The notes under the pieces: model-generated
What the model was told of the DNA's origin: nothing
Databases searched by the model: none
Seen by the model: only the letters and a program-made list of their open reading frames with translations
Made by a program: the position numbers and the translations under genes
Assembly (NCBI RefSeq): GCF_013283195.1
Contig: NZ_JABEKT010000001.1
Coordinates: 656,795-720,794, forward strand
DNA: 64,000 nt
Source: Ensifer adhaerens
GTDB lineage: Bacteria; Pseudomonadota; Alphaproteobacteria; Rhizobiales; Rhizobiaceae
Reading direction: 5' to 3'
Shown here: in pieces, positions 42,705 to 50,402 of the stretch
Layout: each line of letters opens with the position of its first letter
Position numbering within the stretch: the stretch's first letter is position 1

Positions 42705-42853
42705 GCCGGAATTCCCCCTTGGCAGTGACAGAGTAGCGATGAGCGGTCGAGAAAGGTCGTGCCGGTGGCCGCCCTCCGGCCGCCCGACTGGCCTCTTCAT
42801 TAAGGCAACCACCGCGCAAAATCGACGACGTATTTGCCACAGGGACAATATTC

Positions 42854-42878
42854 GCATAGATCGAATTGCGTAGATCGA
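42854..42878. promoter_or_regulatory. Direct repeat GCRTAGATCGA, candidate Lrp operator
   Basis: GCATAGATCGA at 42854-42864 and GCGTAGATCGA at 42868-42878 lie 14 bp apart in the region between the aminotransferase and Lrp genes. The repeat resembles tandem Lrp-type sites but is short. Confidence 0.4.
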
Positions 42879-42934
42879 TGCATTTCTTTTGCCGATTTGC
42901 GCGGATCGCGGAAAATGCAGGAGAGGGTTGTCTG

Positions 42935-43408
42935 ATGGCGGAGCGCGGAGCCACCGAACTCGATGCGATCGACAGACGGATCATCCGGCTGCTTGTCGAG
43001 GATGCATCGCGAAGCAACAACGAGCTTGCCGCGCGGGTCGGGCTGTCGCCGGCGCCGCTTTCACGCCGTCTGGCGCGGCTCTATTCGGCAGGCGTTATCC
43101 GGCAAACTGTCGTGGTCGATCCGAAGGCAGCGGGCGTCGGCTTCCAGGCCTTTCTCGAGGTGACGCTGGAGCGGACGGCCAGCAAGGTCGGGCAGCGTTT
43201 CATCGAGCTGGTATCGCGCATGCCCGAGGTGGTGGAGTGCCACACGGTGGCCGGCGATTTCGACTTCCTCTTGAAGATCGCGGTGCGCGATGTCGCCGAC
43301 TACAAGCGCCTGCTTTGGAGCGAGTTCGAGCAGATCGGCGAGATCAAGACGCTGCGCTCGACAATCCTGCTCGATAGCCCGAAGATGTCTGCGACGATGG
43401 CACCCTGA
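42935..43408 (+). CDS. Lrp/AsnC-family regulator
   Basis: A 157-residue regulator: N-terminal helix-turn-helix ('LDAIDRRIIRLLVEDASRSN', 'NELAARVGLSPAPLSRRLAR') and C-terminal RAM ligand domain ('VVECHTVAGDFDFLLKIAVR'). The start at 42935 follows AGGAGAGG. It is divergent from the aromatic aminotransferase, the usual target of such local Lrp proteins (for example, in rhizobial tatA or BkdR). A hairpin terminator follows. Confidence 0.93.
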   Translation: MAERGATELDAIDRRIIRLLVEDASRSNNELAARVGLSPAPLSRRLARLYSAGVIRQTVVVDPKAAGVGFQAFLEVTLERTASKVGQRFIELVSRMPEVVECHTVAGDFDFLLKIAVRDVADYKRLLWSEFEQIGEIKTLRSTILLDSPKMSATMAP

Positions 43409-43410
43409 AA

Positions 43411-43437
43411 TCCGGAACGCCTTGAGGGCGTTCCGGA
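43411..43437. terminator. Terminator between the Lrp gene and the aspartoacylase-like gene
   Basis: A perfect 11-bp stem TCCGGAACGCC/GGCGTTCCGGA with loop TTGAG in the 44-bp space between convergent genes. It lacks a T-tract. Confidence 0.65.
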
Positions 43438-43452
43438 CCAAAGACACGGGGG

Positions 43453-44511
43453 TCAGGCTTCCAGCGGTCCTGGCTTGCGTGCGGCGCTGGAAGCTGTTGC
43501 GCAGGCGATCTTCATCAGGTCCGAGCGGCGGCGGGCGTGGCGTGTCGATACCCGGGTAACGATCAGTCCGTCCTGCGGCGCGCGGACTTCGATGGCGCCG
43601 TCTGGCTGGCCGGGGCGATTGAGGATCGTCACCAGCAGATCGCCGGCCTTTACCTTGTCGCCGATGTCGCGGTGGAAGAGAATGGCGCCCGATTCCGGTG
43701 CGCGGATCATCTCGATATTGTCGAGCGGCGCAACCATGCCGCCGAAGGCGGGAAGTGCAGCCTGGTCGCCCGCGACCACGCCGCGCGCGACGAGGAAGCG
43801 CAAAAGACCTTCGGCGTCCTTGCGTGCCACATCGGGATAGACATCGCGCGTGCCGCGAAGCTCCACCGTGACCGAAAGCCGTCCGGGCAGGCTGGTCTTC
43901 TTCTGACCCGTCTCGTATTTCCAGGCGTAGGCCACGGCCTCTTCGAAGGCCGAGCTTTCGCCGTCGGAAAGAAACACCGCTTCCATGTCGAGCGCTGCCG
44001 CGAGGTCGGCTGCTTCCGGCCAGAAGGCGTCGTCGATATAGGCGTATTGCAGCGCTTCGTCGTCGCAGTGCAGATCGAGCATCAGTTCGGCGCCGAGCGC
44101 CATGTGCAGCAATTGCCGCTTCAGGCGGTCCGTCGCCGAATGGCGATCAAGGTCGGACAGAAGGCTGTCACGCTCGCCAAGTGCGATCAGCGGAAAATCG
44201 CGGTTGAAATTGGTGCGCGAGCCGAGATCGAACCGGCCCTGCAGCTCGCCGAAATGCGATTGCGCCGTGCCGATGGGGTTTGCCTGCGGCACCACGGTGA
44301 TATCCCCGAGAATGGCGCCGTTCTTCTCGGCCTCGGCGAGCATCTGCAGGAGGAAATGCGCGGCCGCCGTTCCGGGCAGTTCGTTGGCGTGCAGTGCCGC
44401 CTGGATATAGGTCTTCGGTGCGTCCGGGCTCTTGCCCTTGAAGCGGAAGACCGGCAGGCGCCATTCGATGCCTGCGGTGTCGCCGGTGATGATGATTTCC
44501 GAGATGTCCAT
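43453..44511 (-). CDS. Succinylglutamate desuccinylase/aspartoacylase-family protein
   Basis: A 352-residue M14-type zinc hydrolase. The first zinc ligands are in 'QAALHANELPG' (H..E) and the third in 'LMLDLHCDD'. 'PTxNFNRDFP'-type region 'SRTNFNRDFPLIALGER' matches the family. The C-terminal domain ('GGMVAPLDNIEMIRAPESGA') is beta-rich. Members deacylate N-acyl amino acids or carry out ectoine degradation (DoeB). Ectoine-linked genes are not seen nearby, so the substrate is unknown. Start ATG 44511, no strong ribosome site. Confidence 0.85.
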   Translation of the reverse strand: MDISEIIITGDTAGIEWRLPVFRFKGKSPDAPKTYIQAALHANELPGTAAAHFLLQMLAEAEKNGAILGDITVVPQANPIGTAQSHFGELQGRFDLGSRTNFNRDFPLIALGERDSLLSDLDRHSATDRLKRQLLHMALGAELMLDLHCDDEALQYAYIDDAFWPEAADLAAALDMEAVFLSDGESSAFEEAVAYAWKYETGQKKTSLPGRLSVTVELRGTRDVYPDVARKDAEGLLRFLVARGVVAGDQAALPAFGGMVAPLDNIEMIRAPESGAILFHRDIGDKVKAGDLLVTILNRPGQPDGAIEVRAPQDGLIVTRVSTRHARRRSDLMKIACATASSAARKPGPLEA

Positions 44512-44677
44512 GGTCTCCCCCCGCTTGTCTCGTGTCGATGGCTTATCGGCATTCCCGATACGGTTCGCAAGTGGCTAGAAACGGGGAGCACACAGCGCCA
44601 GCGGGCGGAGCGAGGCTTTGACTTTTGCCGTGCGACGGGTGTCTTCTGGTCTCGTTCGCACAAGAGGGAGTTCGCAG

Positions 44678-45304
44678 ATGATCCTGATCGGCCAATACGA
44701 CTCCCCCTTCGTTCGCCGCGTCGGCATCGCGCTCACGCTTTACGGCATGGAATTCGAGCATCGCCCCTGGTCCTCCTTCGGTGATGCGGACAGGCTGCGC
44801 GCCTACAACCCGCTGACGCGCGTGCCGACCCTGGTGCTGGACGACGGAACCGCGCTGGTCGACAGCCACATCATCATCGACTATCTCGACGGCCTTGTTC
44901 CCGTTGGCCACGTGATGTTTCCAAGGTCCGAGCCATCACGCCATCGGGCGCTAAGGATCGCGGCGTTCGCCAGCGGGGTCGGCGACAAGGCCGTCAGCCT
45001 GTTCTATGAGAAACGCCTGCACAGCGAAGTCTCCGCTCTCTGGGTCGATCGCTGCCGCCGCCAGATCGAAGCGACGCTTGCCGTCCTGGAGGCGGGGCGT
45101 GCGGAGGGAACTCAGGAATTCTGGTTCGGGGAGCATATCGGTCACGCGGATATCGCCGTGGCGGTGGTCCTGCGTTTCCTGTGCGAGGTCCACCCTGAGC
45201 TGATCGCGATTTCCAACTATCCTGCCCTGCGAGCGCATGCCGAAAAGTTGGAGGCACTCCCCGTGTTCCAGGCGATCAGTCAGCCTTTCGTTGCACCAAC
45301 GTAA
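44678..45304 (+). CDS. Glutathione S-transferase-like protein
   Basis: A 208-residue GST-fold protein: 'LIGQYDSPFVRRVGIALTLY' N-terminal thioredoxin domain with the Ser of the catalytic position, 'RVPTLVLDDGTALVDSHIII' with the cis-Pro and Glu/Asp-Ser motif, and an all-helical C-terminal domain. It belongs to the same family as, but is distinct from, the 38085 GST. The start is ATG at 44678 with GGGAG upstream. It is monocistronic; a long hairpin follows. Confidence 0.88.
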   Translation: MILIGQYDSPFVRRVGIALTLYGMEFEHRPWSSFGDADRLRAYNPLTRVPTLVLDDGTALVDSHIIIDYLDGLVPVGHVMFPRSEPSRHRALRIAAFASGVGDKAVSLFYEKRLHSEVSALWVDRCRRQIEATLAVLEAGRAEGTQEFWFGEHIGHADIAVAVVLRFLCEVHPELIAISNYPALRAHAEKLEALPVFQAISQPFVAPT

Positions 45305-45320
45305 GGCCGTACCGAGCGGA

Positions 45321-45375
45321 TCGACATTGGCGTGGGCCGGCACAAAGCTCTTGCGCCGACCCACGCCAATGTCGA
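45321..45375. terminator. 16-bp perfect hairpin between convergent genes
   Basis: TCGACATTGGCGTGGG (45321-45336) pairs exactly with its complement at 45360-45375, with a 23-bp loop in which further GC pairs exist. It ends 19 bp before the stop of the hydrolase on the minus strand. There is no T-tract, so it is either a terminator of an atypical kind or a small palindromic repeat. Confidence 0.55.
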
Positions 45376-45394
45376 GCTCACATAAGGTGCCCGA

Positions 45395-46306
45395 TCATTC
45401 TGTGTCGAGAAAGCTGCGGATCGCCTTCACCGTCGCCTCGGGTTGTTCCTCCATCAGCCAATGGCCGGATGCGGGGATGACCACCTCGGTAACATTATCT
45501 GCGGCCGCGCGGGCAACGACCGCCATGGTCGGGCCGAAGGATTTCTCGCCACCGATCGCCAGCACCGGCATGCCGAGCTTGCCCATTTTCAGGAAGCCCT
45601 GGTTGTCGATGACGTCCTGGTCGAAGGCGGCGAACTGGGCAAAACCAGCCCGCATTGCGCCCGGCTGGGCATAGAGCTTGGCATAGTGCTCACGCGATGC
45701 CTCGTTCCACTTTTTCGGGTCTGCGGAGAATTCGTTCCAGAAACGATCGAGGTAGATGCGCTCGCGGCCGGCAACGAGGCGTTCCATGTCGGGCCCGCCG
45801 AAACGGAAATGCCAGAGCAGCGGGCTTTTCAGGATTTCGTCCCAGGGGCCGACGCCGGGCAGCGGCGCGTCCATCAGTACCAGCCTCGTCGTTCGCCCGG
45901 GATACTGTGCGGCAAAGGCGTAGCCGACCATGTTGCCGATGTCGTGCGCCACCACATCGGCCTTGTCGACCTTCAATGCGTCGAGCACGCCGGCAATATC
46001 CTGCGCTTCTGTTTTCTTGTCATAGCCGGTGGCCGGCTTTTGCGAGAGCCCCATGCCCCTGAGGTCGGGCACGATGACGCGGTGATCGCGGGCAAGCTCG
46101 GCGGCAAGCGGAACCCACATGTCGCCAGTCTCGCCATAGCCATGCAAGAGCACGACCGTCGGGCCCGAGCCGCCGACACGCACGTGAAGGGTCGTGCCGT
46201 TGGTGGCGATGTCCTCCGTCGTAAAGGTCGGGGGATAGGGCTTGATGTCCGCCAGTGCCGGGACGGCAAAGGCGATAGTGGCAGCGGTGACGAAGGAACG
46301 AAGCAT
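45395..46306 (-). CDS. Exported alpha/beta hydrolase (epoxide hydrolase/haloalkane dehalogenase-like)
   Basis: A 303-residue protein with a signal peptide (residues 1-19, ending VPALA). The nucleophile is Asp in 'VAHDIGNMVGY', with 'LLHGYGETGDMW' as the HG-oxyanion motif and catalytic His in 'PASGHWLMEEQPEA'. Asp as nucleophile places it with epoxide hydrolases and haloalkane dehalogenases, here periplasmic. The start at 46306 has AGGAGAGA upstream; the longer frame to 46360 lacks the signal. Substrate unknown. Confidence 0.87.
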   Translation of the reverse strand: MLRSFVTAATIAFAVPALADIKPYPPTFTTEDIATNGTTLHVRVGGSGPTVVLLHGYGETGDMWVPLAAELARDHRVIVPDLRGMGLSQKPATGYDKKTEAQDIAGVLDALKVDKADVVAHDIGNMVGYAFAAQYPGRTTRLVLMDAPLPGVGPWDEILKSPLLWHFRFGGPDMERLVAGRERIYLDRFWNEFSADPKKWNEASREHYAKLYAQPGAMRAGFAQFAAFDQDVIDNQGFLKMGKLGMPVLAIGGEKSFGPTMAVVARAAADNVTEVVIPASGHWLMEEQPEATVKAIRSFLDTE

Positions 46307-46468
46307 GGGTCTCTCCTGTTTGTCGGCGTCTGCCGAATGGCTTTTCGATGGAGAGAACATGACAGTCGCGCGCTGTTCGAACTAGCCGCCAGAAGGCGTA
46401 CTTACTGTTCGGAAGCTCCGAACGCTGAACAGCGCGCTGGTTGAGATCCGCCGTGATGGCGGACACCG

Positions 46469-46882
46469 CTACCTCGGCGGCATGGTGTCGAACTTCGGCA
46501 GCGCCGGGTCGAGGTGATCCCAGGGATAGCCGCGTGATCCGTAGGTGACCGCGTCGGGCTTGTAGCGGCTCGGATCGTCGAGGCTCGCTGCGCGCACGGT
46601 GAAGACGTCGGGCATCGCGGCAAAGGTCATGTAGACCGGCGAACCGCAGGTGGGACAAAAGGCCCGCGTCTTCACGTTGCCACTATCGGCGACCATGTCC
46701 CAGTGCGCTGCCTCGCCTTCGAGCTTCACGCCGTCCCGCCTGAAGCTCAGGTGCGATCCGTGCCCGGTGCCGCTCTCCTGCTGGCAGTCGCGACACTGGC
46801 AGTCGTTCGAGAAAATCGGTTCTCCGGAGATTTCGTAGCGGATCGCGCCGCAGGCACATCCACCGATATAGGTCTTGCTCAT
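46469..46882 (-). CDS. GFA-family (glutathione-dependent formaldehyde-activating-like) protein
   Basis: A 137-residue zinc protein with the GFA cysteine pattern: 'GGCACGAIRYEISG' (CxC), 'NDCQCRDCQQESG' (CxCxxC) and 'AFCPTCGSPVY' (CxxC). The founding member Gfa was thought to speed formaldehyde-glutathione addition, but most members of the family have no assigned role. Start ATG 46882; the longer frame to 47002 lacks family sequence. It is isolated, in the same direction as the hydrolase, about 160 bp away. Confidence 0.88.
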   Translation of the reverse strand: MSKTYIGGCACGAIRYEISGEPIFSNDCQCRDCQQESGTGHGSHLSFRRDGVKLEGEAAHWDMVADSGNVKTRAFCPTCGSPVYMTFAAMPDVFTVRAASLDDPSRYKPDAVTYGSRGYPWDHLDPALPKFDTMPPR

Positions 46883-47088
46883 CTCATTCCTCCTGGGTCG
46901 GGTGCGTAAAGCCAAGGCGTGCTGCAGCGATCGGCGACGCCGGCCGTTCTCTTCCACTGCTTCAGAATGTTTGGGGCAGGCCCGGCCCCGATATCGGTCC
47001 ACGCGCGGGATAGCCGCCGCTCGGTGCGTGCGACGATCCGACGTCCTGCTGGTCCGCCTGCAAACGGCGCGCAGTCTGCGCGACGCGA

Positions 47089-47553
47089 TCAGCTCTGTTC
47101 GTCGGTGACGGCGCCGATCTTCGAAAGAACTTTCGTCCAGCCCTGGCTCATGTTCTTGAAAGCCGTGTCGTTGCGTGGCGTCACGAAGCCGGAATGGACG
47201 AGCCTGAGGCGAGTGCCGCCGTCGACCTTCGAAAGCGTCCAGGTGACGACCGTTTCGAGGCGGGAGCCATAGCCGATGTTGCCCTCGTGTCCGCCTTTCC
47301 AGGCGTAAACGAAGCGCTCATTGGGTCGGACCTCCAACACCTTGCAGTGGATGACGCCATCCCATTCGCCGGCCGCTGTCGTCTGGAAGGTGAAACGGTT
47401 GCCTTCGACCGCTTCGAAACCTGTCGGCACCATCATCCAGCGGCTCATCAAGGCGCCGCTCGTCAGCGTCTTCCAGATCGTCTCCGGGCTGTGAGGGAAG
47501 ACCTCGTCGACCACGATGTCCTGCGTTTCGGGCTGCAACGCGATTTCGTTCAT
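47089..47553 (-). CDS. SRPBCC-domain (AHSA1-like) protein
   Basis: A 154-residue START/SRPBCC-fold protein: 'FPHSPETIWKTLTSGALMSR', 'GEWDGVIHCKVLEVRPNERF' and 'TRLRLVHSGF' are typical of the activator-of-Hsp90-ATPase-homologue family. It overlaps the ArsR gene stop (ATGA), the very common ArsR-AHSA1 arrangement. The role is likely in binding or detoxifying a small hydrophobic ligand; nothing more specific can be read. Confidence 0.9.
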   Translation of the reverse strand: MNEIALQPETQDIVVDEVFPHSPETIWKTLTSGALMSRWMMVPTGFEAVEGNRFTFQTTAAGEWDGVIHCKVLEVRPNERFVYAWKGGHEGNIGYGSRLETVVTWTLSKVDGGTRLRLVHSGFVTPRNDTAFKNMSQGWTKVLSKIGAVTDEQS

Positions 47554-47879
47554 GGATCGATCTCCTTCAAGAGAGTGCGCAGATTTGCAAACCGTTCGCG
47601 CCAGAAGACGCCGTAATGGCTCATCCAGTCGACCAGCGGCTCGAGGCCCTCCGGCTGGGCGCGATAGTAGACGTTGCGGCCCTCGGGGCGCTCGGTGACG
47701 AGGCCCGCCTGCTTCAACGATTTGAGGTGCTGCGAAATGGCGCCTTGCGTCACGCCGCTGCCGCGCGTCAACTCGACCACGGTGATCTCGTCGGCATCGG
47801 CGATGCGCTCGAATACGGCGCGCCGGGTGGGATCGGCAAGGGCGCGCATGATGGCGGTAACGGGTGCAGCTTCAATCAT
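47550..47879 (-). CDS. ArsR-family transcriptional regulator
   Basis: A 109-residue winged-helix regulator: 'IMRALADPTRRAVFERIADA', 'VTQGAISQHLKSLKQAGLV', wing 'ERPEGRNVYYRAQPEGLEPL'. It lacks the metal-binding CxC motif of metal-sensing ArsR proteins, so it probably responds to another signal. The start ATG at 47879 follows a -10 box by only seven bases and has no ribosome site, so it should be leaderless. It is translated together with the SRPBCC gene by a four-base overlap. Confidence 0.92.
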   Translation of the reverse strand: MIEAAPVTAIMRALADPTRRAVFERIADADEITVVELTRGSGVTQGAISQHLKSLKQAGLVTERPEGRNVYYRAQPEGLEPLVDWMSHYGVFWRERFANLRTLLKEIDP

Positions 47880-47886
47880 GATAGAA

Positions 47887-47915
47887 TCATTAGTGCACGC
47901 TGATTGATTAGTCAA
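47887..47915 (-). promoter_or_regulatory. Promoter of the ArsR-SRPBCC operon (leaderless)
   Basis: On the minus strand TTGACT (47915-47910), a 17-bp spacer and TAATGA (47892-47887); the ATG follows seven bases after the -10. Both elements are good matches. Confidence 0.6.
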
Positions 47916-47916
47916 T
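47903..47916. promoter_or_regulatory. Palindrome ATTGA-N4-TCAAT, candidate ArsR operator
   Basis: ATTGATTAGTCAAT is a near-perfect 14-bp palindrome that covers the -35 element of the ArsR promoter, a standard position for an autorepressor. Confidence 0.6.
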
Positions 47917-48065
47917 ACTATTGTTTTGAGGTGTTGTCGTCGCGGCGGCCCCGACGTGGCGGGCGGATCTCGGCGACGAAAAAAGGAGCAGGCCTCGGCC
48001 GGTCCCTTCTATGCGTTCTTCGATGATCGCTCCGCAAACGGACAAGGCGCTTGCCGCGCTGAACG

Positions 48066-48470
48066 CTAGCGGATTGCGGTTGCCTGCGACCACACGACCA
48101 TCCACCTGCCGTCACGATATTCGTATGCATCGGTGTGCCAGTAGTCGCTGCGTGGGACGGTGTGCCCGTCAAACACGACTTCGAGCTGGGCGCGATAGCG
48201 GATGACTGCAGACTGTTCATAGAGGCGTACGGCCATCTCGGCCGGCTGCCACGAGAGGTATTTGATCCGGCCGGCCGCAATTGCTCCCAGATACGCGTCT
48301 TTCGAAAGCGATAGGCCGATCGGCGTTATCAATTGGAAGTCGTCAGCGTGAAACTGGCGCGCCCGCGCGACATCGGCGCTGACCAGGGCGCGCAGCCGGG
48401 CCTGCTCCGTCTCCCGCAGGGTCTCGGCGTCATGCGCCTGTCGTGTGATGTCGGCTTCTGCTTGCGTCAT
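48066..48470 (-). CDS. NTF2-like (DUF4440) protein
   Basis: A 134-residue protein with the DUF4440 pattern: 'TEQARLRALVSADVARARQF', 'HADDFQLITPIGLSLSKDAY', and end 'YEYRDGRWMVVWSQATAIR'. NTF2-like folds serve as enzymes or ligand binders. The start at 48470 has GGAGACGACC upstream and rejects the frame to 48503. No link to neighbours is evident. Confidence 0.85.
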   Translation of the reverse strand: MTQAEADITRQAHDAETLRETEQARLRALVSADVARARQFHADDFQLITPIGLSLSKDAYLGAIAAGRIKYLSWQPAEMAVRLYEQSAVIRYRAQLEVVFDGHTVPRSDYWHTDAYEYRDGRWMVVWSQATAIR

Positions 48471-48545
48471 GGGTCGTCTCCGTCTCAAGGGATGGGAGAT
48501 CACTGATCACCCCGATATCGTCAATCTTGCCGCCAAGGGGCGATC

Positions 48546-49601
48546 CTATGCGCCGATCGAAACGGCGGGCACCAGCCCCAGGGCGATGAGGCTTTGCGCG
48601 CTGGCGCAGATGCATTCCTCCTCCGGGCGTGAGCGCCAGTTCAGTATGCGCCTGGCCTTCGACGCATCGACGCTGAGGTCGCGGTTAAGCTCGTGAACGA
48701 TCGTGCGGGCGTTGGGATCGGTCGCAGCCATCGCGCGAATGATCTCGTCGGGAACTTCGCCGACCGGCAGCCGTGCGGCATGCCCGGGAAAGGCGCGCGC
48801 CAGCAGGGCGACCAGTTCCTTCAGCCAGAAAAACCGGCCGCCGACAATGAAGCGCTGGCCGCCCGCGGCAGGGTTGGTCATCGCCGCGATATGAGCGTCG
48901 GCAACATCGCTTGCGTCCACGACCGAAAAGCCGAAGCGGGGGATACCTTCGAAATGGCCCGTCATCAGATGATGGATCAATCCGACGGAGGTCCCGAAAT
49001 CGCGCCCGAGCAGCGGACCGAGGATCACGCTCGGATTGATGACGGCGAGATCGAGACTGGTCTCGTGCGCGAATGTCCAGGCGGCGCGCTCGGTCAGGGT
49101 TTTTGACTTGTAGTAGGGTGTCGCCCGCGGGCTATCCGGATCGGTCCAGTTGTCTTCGGTAAAGGGCGCATGCCCGTCGCCGTGATTGGTGGCGGCCACG
49201 GACGATGTCAGAACGACCCGCTCGACACGGGCCCGGTGTGCGGCGGCGAGGACACGTAGCGCGCCTTCGCGCGCCGTCTCGATCAGCGCCTGCTCATTTT
49301 CAGGAAAGCCCGGCGGAAACGGCGATGCCGTGTGAATGACATAGCGGCACCCTTCGACGGCCTCACGCCAACCCTCTTCTGAATCCAGATCGGCTTGGAC
49401 GAAGCCAAGCTGCTGCACTTCGCCCGGCGCATGCGCGCCAAGCTGGTTTCGGATGGCCTCGCACTTTCCCATGTTCCGCAGGCTGCCTCGAACCCGATAG
49501 CCGCGCTTGAGCAATTGCAGGGCCACATGGCCCGCGAGAAATCCGCCGATGCCCGTGACCAGCACGGTGTCCTCTCGGCCTTCTGTTTCGGCAATGCGCA
49601 T
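48546..49601 (-). CDS. NAD(P)-dependent dihydroflavonol-reductase-like epimerase/dehydratase
   Basis: A 351-residue extended short-chain dehydrogenase. The nucleotide motif is 'LVTGIGGFLAGHVALQLLKR' (GxxGxxG) and the catalytic YxxxK is in 'TPYYKSKTLTERAAW'. The pattern 'RYVIHTASPFPPGFPENEQA' is that of the DFR/cinnamoyl-CoA/vestitone reductase subgroup. The start ATG 49601 has AAGGAG. It is divergent from a TetR regulator with two dyads between them, so it probably is regulated by it. The substrate is probably an aldehyde or ketone. Confidence 0.9.
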   Translation of the reverse strand: MRIAETEGREDTVLVTGIGGFLAGHVALQLLKRGYRVRGSLRNMGKCEAIRNQLGAHAPGEVQQLGFVQADLDSEEGWREAVEGCRYVIHTASPFPPGFPENEQALIETAREGALRVLAAAHRARVERVVLTSSVAATNHGDGHAPFTEDNWTDPDSPRATPYYKSKTLTERAAWTFAHETSLDLAVINPSVILGPLLGRDFGTSVGLIHHLMTGHFEGIPRFGFSVVDASDVADAHIAAMTNPAAGGQRFIVGGRFFWLKELVALLARAFPGHAARLPVGEVPDEIIRAMAATDPNARTIVHELNRDLSVDASKARRILNWRSRPEEECICASAQSLIALGLVPAVSIGA

Positions 49602-49643
49602 CGAGGCTCCTTCTGACCATGCCGGAATGGCGGCCTTCTTGAA

Positions 49644-49670
49644 TTAGACAAATGGACTAAATCTGTCTAA
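49644..49670. promoter_or_regulatory. Dyad TTAGACA-N13-TGTCTAA, candidate TetR operator
   Basis: Seven-base arms at 49644-49650 and 49664-49670 are exact inverted repeats, lying between the divergent TetR and reductase genes. Confidence 0.55.
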
Positions 49671-49678
49671 TTGTCTCT

Positions 49679-49706
49679 TTGACACCTTGGACCCAAAGTG
49701 TCAATG
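49679..49706 (+). promoter_or_regulatory. TetR promoter within a TTGACAC-N12-GTGTCAA dyad
   Basis: The perfect dyad spans 49679-49704. Its left arm is the -35 TTGACA (49679-49684), and after a 16-bp spacer the weak -10 TCAATG (49701-49706) overlaps the right arm. ATG 49714 follows after seven bases, again suggesting a leaderless transcript. Confidence 0.5.
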
Positions 49707-49713
49707 TGTCTCA

Positions 49714-50310
49714 ATGATATCGACCGATCCAAAAACGATGCTGATCCTCGATGCCGCATTGCCGGTGTTCGTACGCTATGGCTTTCGCAAGACGACGATG
49801 GCCGACATCGCGCGCGCTGCCGGGATTTCGCGGGCCTCGCTCTATCTCAGCTTCAGCAGCAAGGAGGACGTGTTTCGGGCCGGTTCCGCCCGCGCGCACA
49901 GGCAAACGATGACCGAGGTCGAGGTGGCGTTGAAAGCGCAGGTCAGCGTTTTCGACCGCATCGAAGCGGCGGTCACGACTTTTCAAAGGGGGCTGATCGT
50001 TCCTCTCGGCGCCAGTGCGGATGCAAGGGAACTGTTCGAGATCAATATGGCGCTGGCTGCCGATATTACGCTGGAGACGCGGCAACGCTTCCTCGACCTG
50101 ATATCGCTGGCTTTGCGCGAAGCTGCGGACAAGGGGGAAATCAACCTGGGCGCGGTTGATACCGAGCCCGCCAATCTTGCCGGCATAATTCTCGCGGCGA
50201 TGAGCGGCATCAAGGAAATGCGCGGCGCGGAGCCCGGCCTTGGAGACGACACCAGGCTGCTCATGCGGCTCCTGCGCGCGGCGCTGTCGCCACGCCCGAT
50301 CTCTGGTTAG
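49714..50310 (+). CDS. TetR-family transcriptional regulator
   Basis: A 198-residue regulator. The N-terminal helix-turn-helix is 'ALPVFVRYGFRKTTMADIAR' and 'AAGISRASLYLSFSSKEDVF'. The C-terminal domain binds a ligand, as usual. The start used is ATG 49714; the longer frame opens with TTG at 49687 and lacks family sequence. There is no ribosome site. It is divergent from the NAD(P)-dependent reductase, its probable target. Confidence 0.92.
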   Translation: MISTDPKTMLILDAALPVFVRYGFRKTTMADIARAAGISRASLYLSFSSKEDVFRAGSARAHRQTMTEVEVALKAQVSVFDRIEAAVTTFQRGLIVPLGASADARELFEINMALAADITLETRQRFLDLISLALREAADKGEINLGAVDTEPANLAGIILAAMSGIKEMRGAEPGLGDDTRLLMRLLRAALSPRPISG

Positions 50311-50402
50311 CCGGTCCGGCGCGCCACGGAGGGGCGCACCCACGCAAATGCTGACCCAGATGGGACTTGGCTGACGCTGACGGGCGTTGTGGAAGGGTTC
50401 GG

